Shown here: in pieces, positions 41,953 through 52,205 of the stretch
Numbering within the stretch: position 1 is the stretch's first letter
Layout of the letters: each line of letters begins with the position of its first letter
Assembly (NCBI GenBank): GCA_036426205.1
Contig: CM071568.1
Location: 228,576,897 to 228,640,896 of the forward strand
From: Ascaphus truei
Lineage: Eukaryota > Chordata > Amphibia > Anura > Ascaphidae
Reading direction: 5' to 3'
Length of the DNA stretch: 64,000 nucleotides
Translations under genes and position numbers: made by a program
The notes under the pieces: model-generated
Database searches by the model: none
What the model was told of the DNA's origin: nothing
The model's input: the letters and a program-made list of their open reading frames with translations, nothing else

Positions 41953-43450
41953 TATTGACCCATATTTACTAAGCAGTCTGCTGCCATAAGACTCCTTCTG
42001 GTGCTGGAAGACACTGTACATTGATTTGAATGGATTGTTGGATGTTATCCAGTGCCAAAATGTGCTTATGGTGATGCATAATGCACCTTACAGTATTTCA
42101 AATAAACACCACTTCAATTACAGGAATATTCATTTGGAATAGGAGTAAAATATAAACCACTCATTCAGTGAATGAGATAATAGGAAATGTTAAACAGTTT
42201 TAGAAGCGATCATAAGAGTAGATCATAGTTCTCCCTGATCTATACATATGGTCATATTTCTAAGCAGGCCAACTATAGAAACAAAGTCACAGATTGTTCT
42301 GTTAGTATTATGCAAAGTTTCAATTAGAGATGTGTTAAATTATTCAGAACCGCTTCCAAAAGAAAGGAATTTGAGGTCAACAGTGATTTGCATGAATTAA
42401 GATGACTAGTGGCCATAAAGACCACTCTAATGCATGTGTAGATGTAGTAAGAATTACTGTTCTCATGACAGCATGACACCAAGTGCAATTCCCCAGCACT
42501 TCATTGCATGTAGCAGCCCATGACCACAGTTGACTAATGGTGTTTTGTGACTGCCATAGTATTTTGCAGTAACAATAGGCGGTGTCAGTGTGTCTTTAAC
42601 CTAAATTCAATGCACAGTATTTTGAGGCTATTGCTATAGCAATGCATGGTTTGTACTGTGCTGTGTAATGTAACCCACCCCTTATTCCCATACACTCTTT
42701 CAATGCTAGGTAACATCAGATAACAGACAGTCTTTATAAATTATTATATATTTATTAAAGTAAATTAGAGAAACATGTATTGTACTGTGCATCAATATAA
42801 GCTTTCTGAAAATATTTATTGCTTTATACATCAACAGACATAATGAAGAATTGAGAACATAATATAATCTTTTTACTCCAACATACTCTGGTGGTCTCTT
42901 GCAGTTTTCCCTTTAAAATAATGGAGAAATAGATGTATTAATTAAACACTGTGCTACTTTGTTGGAACACTACTGCGCATGAGCGCTCTATGTATATTGT
43001 ATGGAACGCATATTTGTTGCATTGAATTTGTGCGCATGCGTGGAACAAGTATATGCCAATTGAATGGAGTGCATATTGTATGTGTTCCATTCAATTACTG
43101 TGCATGTGCACTATACACCTACTGGATGGAATGCATACTGCGGCATATTTTTTATCGAATTAATGCACATATATGCAGGAGCTACAATGCAGAGATACCA
43201 AAAAGGCAGTTGTTACCTTAATTATCTAATAGTGATGTTCTGTGTCACGAGATGCGGTTTCTACATGAACATTGAGAAACCTTCAGAATCTGCAAAACAA
43301 GGATGAAAACAAGGATTAAAACAATATCATCAGTGGGGCAGCATTACTTAAAACAAGCACACCCAAACTACTCCACTTCAAAACTACTCAGTTGTACCAC
43401 CCTGAAAAAATTAAACAATAAACTGTATTTATAAAAAAAAAGAATATGTT
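41953..43450. other. no gene; weak tandem at 42960-43150
   Basis: Phrases TGCGCATG.GC, GGAACGCATAT and TGGAATGCATA recur between 42960 and 43150 as a degenerate repeat. Otherwise A/T-rich with no support for a gene. Confidence 0.4.
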
Positions 43451-43460
43451 TCCATCAGTT

Positions 43461-43652
43461 TCAGTTACGGATTACTCCAGCCACAATCCTTAAATGCTGT
43501 AACAGTCCATAAATTGTGTATTTGACGTTCTTGAATTCTGCAGTAGTGTATTTACACTGTTTCCCAAGTGCATCTAAAATAGTTGAAATGCTCATAATAC
43601 TGGAAGATGAATTGGGCAAATCGATGTGGCGGTCCCCTGCAGCGTGCAGCAT
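43461..43652 (-). CDS. short open frame, unknown
   Basis: 63 codons with SISTILDALGKQCKYTTAEF and a C-terminal KYTIYGLLQHLRIVAGVIRN. Composition looks protein-like rather than random, but I do not recognise it. It could be an exon or remnant of a transposon protein. No clear splice sites decide this. Confidence 0.2.
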   Translation of the reverse strand: MLHAAGDRHIDLPNSSSSIMSISTILDALGKQCKYTTAEFKNVKYTIYGLLQHLRIVAGVIRN

Positions 43653-44321
43653 ATTTTTCGATGATGGGTCAGGTTCCTTGGATATTGTGGAAAGAGGGAT
43701 GTCACCTTCTGGATTCCCACTGGCTGGGAAACAGGATGATTTACAACTCCATGGCTCAGTTGCTACAGGTGTGCTTTGGCAAACAGAAACAAGTAACTGC
43801 TACGGGATGCGACTTTCTTGCAGGTCAGTCTCAGCAGCATGGTGGTCATAGGCACAATTTAATCATCGCTGAATGAGCAGGATAGTATGTACGGACAGTA
43901 TGGGTTTCCAAGCATCTGGGTATTGCTTGAAGGAACATGGGGGGGGGGGGGGGAGGAGTAGAGGCTTCCTCTAGATGTCATGGTCACTCTTGCAGCAGTG
44001 TGTCCACATGTCCCTTCCAATATGGTCCATGGTCCATCCTCTCTAACACAAGGTACATTTTTTTGTCAATTGTCTGGTCCTACTTAGGTACCTGTACTCG
44101 GTCAGTGGCAGTTCAGGCTACAGGTGTGCAAGGTAGACATTTGTCTTCAAATGTTGTCCCTAAATTTTTTGGGGACAATGCCATGCTATCCCTGAGAAGC
44201 AGGTAATCCAATATGAAAGAAAAATGAATCACAGCATCAAAGGAGGGCTACAATACTGAAGCTATATTAAAAGCGATTTAATGAAAAATAGACAGCATGG
44301 CGTACAGATGGTAAATGCACT

Positions 44322-44358
44322 CTAACGCGTTTCACGCCTGTCTTAGTGCTTCGTCAGA
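44322..44358 (-). ncRNA. hammerhead-like motif
   Basis: Minus strand: CTGACGA, an extra A, a weak stem II GCAC/GCGU, then GAAACGCGTT. Core boxes are intact but stem II is poor. Confidence 0.4.
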
Positions 44359-44486
44359 CTCTATCCCTGAGAAAAAATGGGGGTGAAGGTAGAGCACTGC
44401 AAAAGCAAAGGGCTGGAGGCAAAAATAAAAATAAACTTCTTTATTGGGCAATTATGCCATGAGAACTGACAGACACAGTTAAAAAA

Positions 44487-44520
44487 CTCTGACGCGTTTC
44501 CCGCCTCTTTATCAAAGAGA
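44487..44520 (-). ncRNA. hammerhead-like motif, decayed
   Basis: Minus strand: TTGATAA, AGAGGCGG, GAAACGCGTCAG. It lies 130 bases from the motif at 44322, on the same strand. Confidence 0.3.
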
Positions 44521-44881
44521 CAGAATATAAAATATTAATTATATAAGGAAATAAGATCCACCCCACAACTCACCAACACAAATGCCCCAAAACACACTAT
44601 CCCCCCTCACCTCCCATAACCACTACACACTCACCCCCTCAACAACACACTCCCCCCTCACTCCCCACACAACAATACACTTTCACCCCCCTCCCCCCCA
44701 CATCCACCCCCACAACATTAGGACTGTCTAGCCCTGTCTTTCTGGGATTGCGCTTGCTGGCCCTGTTTAGAACCTATTGGGGAAAGAGTAAATGTGTGTA
44801 GTACTTACTGTACAGTACAATACATGTATGCATTTAAACTAAAGATGATTTTAATTAGTTGTTATACTGTATTCAGTTCTA

Positions 44882-45247
44882 TTGAACTTAGTATTGAACA
44901 CTACCGGACTAGTTAATTCTACTCTTTTGGTTGCAGCCACCTCAGCCAGCACAGCTAAAATTCCTCATCTGTTGCTATCTATAAATTGTAATACAGACAA
45001 AAATCTGTCAACAGCACTATCACAAAAAGATACACCATGGCAAATGAGGCAGTTATTAGATACACTCACCTCAATCGTCCACGTTGACATGTTGGACCGG
45101 TACCGGGCCCCACGCTCCAAAAATTTTTTTCTGTTCAGGGTTGGCATTTCATGGTGCCTAACATGTATGAAGGGCCATCCATCAAACGGGACCTTCACAA
45201 ATGTGCACTGCAGTACTCGCCCTAAACAATATGGACACATAATTTAA
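44882..45247 (+). other. open on both strands, unknown
   Basis: A 121-codon plus frame and a 91-codon minus frame (44965-45240; MCPYCLGRVLQC, KVPFDGWPFIHVRHHEM) overlap. The minus frame has CPYC and several conserved-looking aromatic residues. I recognise neither. C-rich DNA lies at 44560-44720. I would not annotate a gene without homology. Confidence 0.15.
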
Positions 45248-45568
45248 ATGCACAACTTTGCATACCTGAACTGGACAATGGCACTGACACTAAATCTACT
45301 GAGGACATTTACCAGCCAGAGGTGGCCATCAGGATAGTCCAAACCAGACTGGTACCACTATTTGTTCCGATGGTCCCCAGGGTATTGGTGACGGACTGCA
45401 AGCATCTCCAGAAAACGTGCAACTACAGCTACTTCAGCCACATTTCTTTGTTTTGGTTTCTGTGTGAAGTTGTAGACAGCGCATGGGCCTGTTTCAGGGA
45501 TTTAAAGGGAGAGACTAATACTGTATAGAATTGAATGACAATATGCTGTAGTAATACTGGTTAGTGGA

Positions 45569-45591
45569 GGTGGGGGGGGGGGGGGGGGGGG
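45569..45591. repeat. poly-G run
   Basis: More than 20 consecutive G with one preceding interruption. Other long G runs are at 43939-43953, 53742-53762 and 54537-54554. Confidence 0.9.
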
Positions 45592-46079
45592 AGTGATCTA
45601 CAGTATAATTATTTTGTAATTAAGTTATTCAGATGCAGCAGCCGTTATTCGATCATTTTAGGGGTTTAATCCCGTGGCACACCCAGGCTTTGTGTGTGAT
45701 TTCTTGAAATTTTCCTGCATTGACGTGAGTTTACTAGTGTTTTTATCGAGTGTTGAAAATTGCATTTTAGCGTTGTCTGCAATACCGTCGAGAAACGCAA
45801 GTGGGCGATCGCGAGCTATTGTCTTAAAAATCTAATTGCAATGCAACCTGTCTTTCATTCCTTCCCAAACAAGACTTCAAGTGTGTTTAATTGTAATTTG
45901 AAGATTAAAAATATGAACACACCAAAAAGTTTTTTTAACGAATTAAATGTTTTATTTCAACAGGATAATAAAGATAAAATAAATAATACAAAAATACAAC
46001 ATTGCTTCTTCTTCCGAAAGTAAAATGTTTATTCCACGCATGTGTGTATGTCATTATGGAACCTTGTTCACAATAAAAT

Positions 46080-46660
46080 TACTGTACAGTAAGATACAGT
46101 GCATTTCCTCACGGTCTGTACAGTAGTACTGCTGTTAGTGCATCTACATGGTAAAAACAACTTTTATTTTCTAGATGTAAATACAGTAGTATACTGTACA
46201 TACTGTATGTCAATGAGACATTTTTAAATAGTTAAATGGCTTTAGGACTTTACATTACAGTATGTATAGTTCTACTGTGTGTATGTAAACAGTAAATGCA
46301 AAGTATTTTAAAGATTTTTATAGTGTAAAGTATGTCAAGGATATATTTAGATACAGTACAGTATATTTAAATGACAGTACTTTATGTATAGTACTACTGT
46401 AAGTGTATTTAAACACTAAAAGCAACTTAATTTCAAGATTTATACTGTATATACAGTATGTCATTGAGATATTTATATATATTTTAATGCCTTTACAACT
46501 TTAAATTACAATATGCATAGTGCTAATGTAAGTGTATCAAAACAGAAAATGCACCTTATTTGCAAGATGTTTATACTGTACAGTACTGTATTTCAACTAT
46601 ATATTTATATACAGTATATTTAAATGCCTTTAGTACCATACTGTAAAGTATTTCAATCAT
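46080..46660. repeat. tandem repeat, period about 126 bp
   Basis: The phrase TGTCAATGAGA or TTTCAACTATA begins units at 46208, 46333, 46459 and about 46591. Each unit ends with TACTGTACAGTA-type palindromes. At least four diverged units are present. Confidence 0.65.
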
Positions 46661-46679
46661 TTTTTTTCTCTTGATCCAG

Positions 46680-47033
46680 GAATCATGGACAAAGTATTCT
46701 TCCAAGAGCAAATTGTCACCCGTATTGTTAAATACATTATTGTATTGGTATGATTTCCCATCTGATGGTCACCGGTTCTTCCAGAACAATGACCCTAAAT
46801 AGCTTCTAGTGCCTATATTCTTGCGAGCGGGATCAACTGGGTTAAGACACCACCGAAGTAAGTGCTCCAGTGTACAGTAACTTTTCCTCATTGTTTTAAA
46901 CTGTTTTTATCTTTTAAACCAATTCGCCATTTTTCCCCCTACCATTCCAGATCACCAGACTTGAACCTCATAGAACTGTTGTGACATGCGCTGAAGGATC
47001 ATATAAGAAAGGTTGTGAAACGGGCCAACAAGG
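46680..47033 (+). pseudogene. decayed Tc1-like transposase with an intron
   Basis: Frames read HRFFQNNDPK and then TPP(K)SPDLNLIELL followed by HALKDHIRKVVKRANKD. These correspond to the QDNDPKH and SPDLNPIE.LW.LK boxes of Tc1/IS630-type DDE transposases, where the second and third catalytic acids lie. Asn replaces Asp in the first box and stops interrupt both sides, so it is dead. The two boxes are separated by 46858-46950, which has intron signals. Confidence 0.6.
46858..46950 (+). other. probable spliceosomal intron, 93 bp
   Basis: Starts GTAAGT, has a long T-rich and pyrimidine tract, and ends CCATTCCAG. Splicing would join AA and A to restore a Lys codon inside the conserved TPPKSPDLN block. 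The exact match of splice sites with the restored motif is strong evidence. Confidence 0.65.
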
Positions 47034-47041
47034 ATTAATTA

Positions 47042-47404
47042 CCGTATTTCCTCGATTCTAGGACGCACTTTTTTTCCTATTTTCACATTGCTAAAATAGC
47101 TCTGCATTTTAGAATCGATGTATTAAAAAAAAAATCAGCTAGGGGGCGCTGCTGCAGATGCTGGCTGGGATATTCACAATGTGCATGAAAAGCACATGGC
47201 TGCGATCACCCTTTTCTGCCCTTCCCATGAGGTGCACAGGGATCGGAAATGCCTGCCAGGGCACATCAACATTGCCCAGAAGCCCCCCCCCCCCTTCCTG
47301 AATCCCAGTGTGAAATGCAGGAAGTGCAGAGGTAGCTGTGTCTCTCTGTGTGTCTCTGGATGTGTTTCTGTATGTGTTTGTTTCTGTGTGTATGTGTTTG
47401 TCAC

Positions 47405-47449
<45 letters not shown>

Positions 47450-48052
47450 TGTCTCTCTCTCTCTGTCTGTGTGTCACTCTCTGTGTCTCTCTCTGTCTGA
47501 GTGTGTGTGTGTATGTGTCTCTGTGTGTGTGTCTCTCTCTGTGTCTGTGTCTGCTCTCTGCTATCAAAAGCAAGAGAGGAGATTGTTAGAACATGTTCCT
47601 TTTACTTTAAGGAAAGCAGTGAGTACAGGAAAAAAGGGGGATTGGTAACATCATAAAAAGGGGCCACTAAATGTAAATAGCTAAAATCCCCCCCACACTG
47701 CCACTGTCCCTGCCATATCTGTCTCTCTCTCTCTCTCTCTCTCTGGTCTGTGTGTTCTCCTCCCCCCATTCTCTCCCCCCCCATTTTCTCCCCCCCCATT
47801 CTGTTTCCTCCCCCATTCTCTTCCCCCCCTTCCCTCCCATTCTCTCTCCCCCATTCTGCCTGTTGCTCCCCATTCTGTGTCTGCCCCTCTCTCCCCATTA
47901 GTTATTCAAGTGTCATGTGACCCTGCTAGTTAAAAAAATAAACAAAAAAATTCTGCACATTTAATACAGTGAGATTTTTTCCCCCCAATTTTTTTTATTA
48001 AATCAAGGGTGCGTCTTAGAATTGATGGCGTCTTACAATCGAGGAAATAGGG
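47042..48052. mobile_element. Tc1/mariner-type inverted-repeat element (copy 2)
   Basis: Left end CCGTATTTCCTCGATTCTAG and right end (minus strand) CCCTATTTCCTCGATTGTAA, flanked by TA (47040-47041 and 48053-48054). Same family as 34401-35119, but the interior differs: TG/TC microsatellite (47338-47560) and C-rich DNA. No transposase. Confidence 0.7.
47338..47560. repeat. TG/TCTC microsatellite
   Basis: Long TG runs and TCTCTG units inside foldback element copy 2. Confidence 0.9.
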
Positions 48053-48055
48053 TAG

Positions 48056-48880
48056 TGTAACCATGCTGTAAAATGGCTACAGTCATCTCTCCTGCTGACA
48101 GTAAGGCTTGGTAAGTTATGGGCATGCCAGCAGTAATTATGGCGGTTTGCCCTCACACCCTGGTGAGGTGCCCTATGTATGGATGGGAGTGGTCACATGC
48201 TCTGAATCCATGATTAGTGATGTCAGAGTTGTGCCAGCCCCAGAAGATACATAAGGCACAGCACTGCTCAAAAGTTAGAGAGTTCAGAGGAGTTGCTGGG
48301 TTGTTGCTAAGCTGTTGGAAGATGATGTAAGAGGTTATGAGACAAGGAGCAAGTCTGAGTGCAGGCTTGGGAGGAGACAGCTTATAAGACTGTGACCAGG
48401 GACCTGGCACACAGGGACTATCTCCCTGTGGGGAGATAGGGAATCCACCAAATTGGGGAAAGGACACCTTTCAAAGTGAAGTGCGGTGAACATGAGAGGC
48501 TGAGTACACCCACTGTGAGGGGCAGCTGGCCCACCGCAAGTCAATAAAGATGATCCTGTTAAACCATACCCTCGTGTGTAAGTGTGGAGTGATTATACAG
48601 AGGAGTGCACCACAGAGGAGTTCCTCACCAGGACCATCCACAAGCGGATGCTGGGATCCTGATGAGGTGGAGGCGCTGCACTGGATATAGGTAGGACTCA
48701 TGCACACTACCTCAGCTGCCTGTCTGGGTTGGCAATCCCCACACAACATCATGTGGGAGACTCAGGAGTCCTGTTGCCAACAGGTGCACCACCAGACACT
48801 ACACTGTAATGGGGACTGGTTAGACCACAGGGGCCAATGTGAGATTGGGTAGGTCAGGCTAGGCCAGAAAATCCGTTACA
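48056..48880 (+). repeat. 5' LTR of element A
   Basis: TGTAACCATG...CCGTTACA. It contains a polyadenylation signal AATAAA at 48543-48548 and GCTTATAAGA near 48379. Confidence 0.9.
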
Positions 48881-48882
48881 TT

Positions 48883-48900
48883 TGGAGGCTCTGCTGAGAT
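48883..48900 (+). promoter_or_regulatory. primer-binding site of element A
   Basis: TGGAGGCTCTGCTGAGAT, two bases after the LTR. It differs from that of B at one base and suits tRNA-Thr. Confidence 0.7.
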
Positions 48901-49451
48901 ATGTACACCTGTCAACAGGACAGGCTTTTGCTAGGTCACTTGGAAACAGGGAGAGTGTCTGCTGCCACTTTGTGCTGCATTGGGACGGACCTAGGGGTAG
49001 TCAGGGGGCTGATGGAGTATTGTCAGTTCGCAGGGATGACCTAGGGGCCTTAAAGGAGTTGGAGGTTTGGAGCCGGGCTAAAGCTGTTCTAGTCACCTTG
49101 AGGCAGTGCTAATTGGTAGGATGCTTGAAGGGATAGCCTGTTAACGTGGTGAGGAATTCTGGAGAGGGTCTGCGCTAGGCTAGCCAACAGTAGGTAGACG
49201 CCCAAGTACTGCATGGAAGAGCCAGAGTTCTCTAGCCCATTCCAGACCACTTACCGAAGGGAGCACAGACTGGGAGGAAGGAGATACAGCAGACACTGAG
49301 AGTGTGAGCCTAGCCTGAGGTAGTGCAAACACGAGTCCAGCCTACATTAGGTACACAAGGTGGTGCATCAAGGTAATCTTTATTGTACCAGTGTGGTAGC
49401 TGCCCTGCAGAGAGGAGCTCCATGTACAATAATTCTAAGTACAGTGAAAGA

Positions 49452-50531
49452 ATGGCGACCGCAAGAATGGAGGATCCGCGCGGTGCGGAAGGTCCAAGAT
49501 GGCGGACGGAGGATAAGGAAGAGAGCGCACATGGCGTGTGTGCGGGTGAAGAGCATGCTAACGAAATGACTTTCATGAGCATGCTGTGGAGTGTTGCTAA
49601 GGCTGTGGCCGCACCGTTTTGGTCCTGCCTAGGATCGCAGGGTACTACCCTGGAGGACAGTGTTGAAGACATTGTTGTAATGTGTGGTGAAAAAGAAGGA
49701 TCTGCTTGCCAGTCGGTGAGCGCTATACAAAGAGCTACCTCGGTAGCTGTGGTGATTAGACATGCAAATCAAAATGGTGGTTCCCGCTTCCCTGGGAGAC
49801 CGCGTGGGACCGTTGCAGAGAATTCTGCAAATGCAAAATTTGCAGAGAGTTGGCCAGGAGTGGCGCCAACAGGAAAACCCCGCCCTTATGGGGGGTATGG
49901 CGCGAAAGCTGCGGCTGCGCCTTCTTGGACTATGACCAGCTCAGGCCCAGTGCTGGGTCACCCGATAAATCTATGGGACCTCCCCCTAATCTCAACCAGG
50001 GGGAGTGGTTTCCAATTATGCCCCGTGGGCATGAATCCAGCGGAGCAAGGAGCTGGTGAGCCGGCGGTCCTGTTACAGAAAGTAGTTCCTGCAAACAGTG
50101 CTGCCTGCGGAGAAGAAGACAAGGATTTTGCAAGCAAAGTGGCTGCAAGAAATTGGCCGGGATTGGCGCCAAATAAGGAGTTGCGCTCAGGGGGTAGTGG
50201 CGCGAAAACGGAGGCTGCGACCCCCAGGACTGTGAAAAGTTCAGCCCCTGTGCCGGGGCATCCAATTAACTTGTGGGACCCTCCCCAAATATTCACCAGG
50301 GGGAGGGGTCTCTACCTCTGCCAAGCGAGACCCGAGTTGTCTGAGGGAGGAGCTGGATGTGAGCTTCCTGTCCCCCAGTTGCGAGGAGCTGGTGAACAGG
50401 AGAGACCACTGGGCAAAGTGTCTTCCGTAAACCAGCACTACCAAGAGCGAGATGGACATTGGGGTATATCCCTATTCATTGCCAGGGCAGACCGTGGAGG
50501 CGGGAGCGGACACAGCCGTGCTGACGGCTGA
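49452..50531 (+). CDS. element A ORF1
   Basis: From ATG at 49452 (MATARMEDPRGAEG) the frame runs 359 codons. Blocks shared with A2 are TLEDSVEDIVVMCG, GGSRFPGRPRG and the unit WPGVAP...GHPINLWDLPLISTRG. That unit occurs twice, 303 bases (101 codons) apart, starting at 49851 and 50154. The end of the frame overlaps ORF2 by 80 bases; comparison with A2 shows the correct continuation is in the ORF2 frame, so the last 25 or so codons here are out of frame. No enzyme motif is seen. Its place after the primer site is that of Gag. Confidence 0.6.
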   Translation: MATARMEDPRGAEGPRWRTEDKEESAHGVCAGEEHANEMTFMSMLWSVAKAVAAPFWSCLGSQGTTLEDSVEDIVVMCGEKEGSACQSVSAIQRATSVAVVIRHANQNGGSRFPGRPRGTVAENSANAKFAESWPGVAPTGKPRPYGGYGAKAAAAPSWTMTSSGPVLGHPINLWDLPLISTRGSGFQLCPVGMNPAEQGAGEPAVLLQKVVPANSAACGEEDKDFASKVAARNWPGLAPNKELRSGGSGAKTEAATPRTVKSSAPVPGHPINLWDPPQIFTRGRGLYLCQARPELSEGGAGCELPVPQLRGAGEQERPLGKVSSVNQHYQERDGHWGISLFIARADRGGGSGHSRADG

Positions 50532-51981
50532 AGCCTCGCCCTTGGTCAAGCAAGAACCAGTTGATCCCGGAGAATGGGGATCGCTCCTAATGATCAGAAC
50601 GGAGCCTGAAGAGAAAGGGGCCTACAAACACGGTGAGAACCTGGAACCTCACCGTCGGTCCCCTGCGGGAGTGCCAACCCCCGAGTCGGAGTTCGGCTCC
50701 TCGAAAGAGGAACAAGCGACCCCAACGACGGTGGTGATGCGCCTACCGGCGGACCACTACAGCGGTGCTGGAAAAGAACCGGCACTTACCTGTGTCGCGG
50801 CGGAGCGGAGTCTCGTGTCGCCGGTGCAGAAACAACCTGAGAAGCAGAGTCCCACGGCCGTGGTGACTGGCGGAGCGGACGGCGGAGGAGGAACCATCCC
50901 GAGCCGACGGAGCGGTGAGACACATCCTTACCCTCCACAGGCGCCAGTGGTGGCAACGGCGGAGAAACGCCTAGCCCAGGCCCGAGCGGAGCGGAGAGCA
51001 GAACCATCACTTCCGGCAGCAGATGTCGTTCTGGAGGAAGAGGTTCCGGTTGGGAGCCCAACGCAAGATGGCAGCGGCGAGTCCCGCGAGATCCATGACA
51101 TCATTTCCGGTGGGCACAGCGGAACTGGATGGAACAAGGACACGAGTGAACCGGAGTGCCAGTCCGATGGTACCGGGCAAGGTAGCGAACAGTTGCGGGT
51201 CGTAGCCCCGCGTATGCCGGCAGTATTTCCCTATGCCCAACCCCCGGTCATAGTTAAAGCCCCTGCCCCTGTCACGTCTCCCTTGGGGTCCCGATCGAGC
51301 CAAGGGTGGTCTGGGGAGTCACAGGGCAGTGCTGATGAACGGACTGGGGAGAGCCTGGACTGGGGTGATTGCTTTACTTCTGAGGAGAGATCGGGGAGGG
51401 AAGTGTTAACCTATGTGAAGTCTCCTGGGGTGACTCCTACTGTAATCAAGCCTGTGGCTAACGGGGAAGTCAATCGTTATGGTATGCACACTCATACCAG
51501 TGGGATGTATGGGGATTTGGGTAAAGTTGCTCGTGTTGTGCCTATTGCCCGGGGAACACCCTATGTACCTCCAGTATCGGCAAGAATTGCCAGGGATCAC
51601 CAAAAGCTGTTACTTTATTTCCACCATCCAAGGGAGGGAGAAATTGAGTTTGAGATGGGTTCCACTGATGAGGATAGGGGATATAGTACTGATGAGGAGG
51701 AAGAAAATTGGGATTCTGATAGTTCTATAGAAGATTGGGATAGTGATAGCTCTCTAGAGGATTGGGATCCTGAAGTGTTAGATGAGAAGTGGTGTAATCA
51801 AGAAAAGAGGTCTTACATTTCCAGGGAGTGCCTTAAGGAAGTGTATGGGCATGATCCTCTAAGTCCATTAGCATCCATACCAGAATTATGGGCTTATTGT
51901 GCGTGTCCAGTATGTCACCCAGAGGGTTATAGCATTGCGGCTCTAAACCCAGTGGACCATGCTGTGCGTAGGCCACCTTAA
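50452..51981 (+). CDS. element A ORF2, Pro-rich with VVMRLPADHYS and acidic repeats
   Basis: The frame opens with ATG at 50452 (MDIGVYPYSLPGQ) and runs 509 codons. In order it has GEWGSLLMI, TVVMRLPADHYS (about residue 92), TIPSRRSGETHPYPPQAP, EEEVPVGSPTQDG, LDWGDCFTSEERSGRE, an acidic tandem DSDSSIEDWDSDSSLEDWD (about residue 420) and a Cys/His end YCACPVCHPEGY. A2 matches it up to LDWGDCFTS. In A2 the equivalent of ORF1 reads straight into this frame. I read it as the second part of one long element protein. No known domain is recognised. Confidence 0.6.
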   Translation: MDIGVYPYSLPGQTVEAGADTAVLTAEASPLVKQEPVDPGEWGSLLMIRTEPEEKGAYKHGENLEPHRRSPAGVPTPESEFGSSKEEQATPTTVVMRLPADHYSGAGKEPALTCVAAERSLVSPVQKQPEKQSPTAVVTGGADGGGGTIPSRRSGETHPYPPQAPVVATAEKRLAQARAERRAEPSLPAADVVLEEEVPVGSPTQDGSGESREIHDIISGGHSGTGWNKDTSEPECQSDGTGQGSEQLRVVAPRMPAVFPYAQPPVIVKAPAPVTSPLGSRSSQGWSGESQGSADERTGESLDWGDCFTSEERSGREVLTYVKSPGVTPTVIKPVANGEVNRYGMHTHTSGMYGDLGKVARVVPIARGTPYVPPVSARIARDHQKLLLYFHHPREGEIEFEMGSTDEDRGYSTDEEEENWDSDSSIEDWDSDSSLEDWDPEVLDEKWCNQEKRSYISRECLKEVYGHDPLSPLASIPELWAYCACPVCHPEGYSIAALNPVDHAVRRPP

Positions 51982-52205
51982 AAGGGTATGGTAGTACCAG
52001 TAATGGATACTCCAGCAGGGAGTAATCCTGGTTGTTATACATCTACGTTAGGATGTATCTGTTATTATGTATGATGAAGATATGTACTGTAATCTGTCAA
52101 TGTTGTGACTAATTATGTGTGTCATTCATTTTACAGTGCTTTATGAAGAAAGGTACTTCAAATTTAGGTCCCAGCCGGGGCCGGTGGGATTCACCAAGGG
52201 GAGAA
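51982..52205 (+). other. 3' internal region of A with polypurine tract
   Basis: Short untranslated region ending in AAGGGGAGAA (52196-52205) directly before the 3' LTR. Confidence 0.7.

Noticed and set aside
47181..47648. 155-codon Cys/Val/Ser-rich frame
   Set aside because: Mostly TG/TC microsatellite inside the inverted-repeat element; no protein-like segment.
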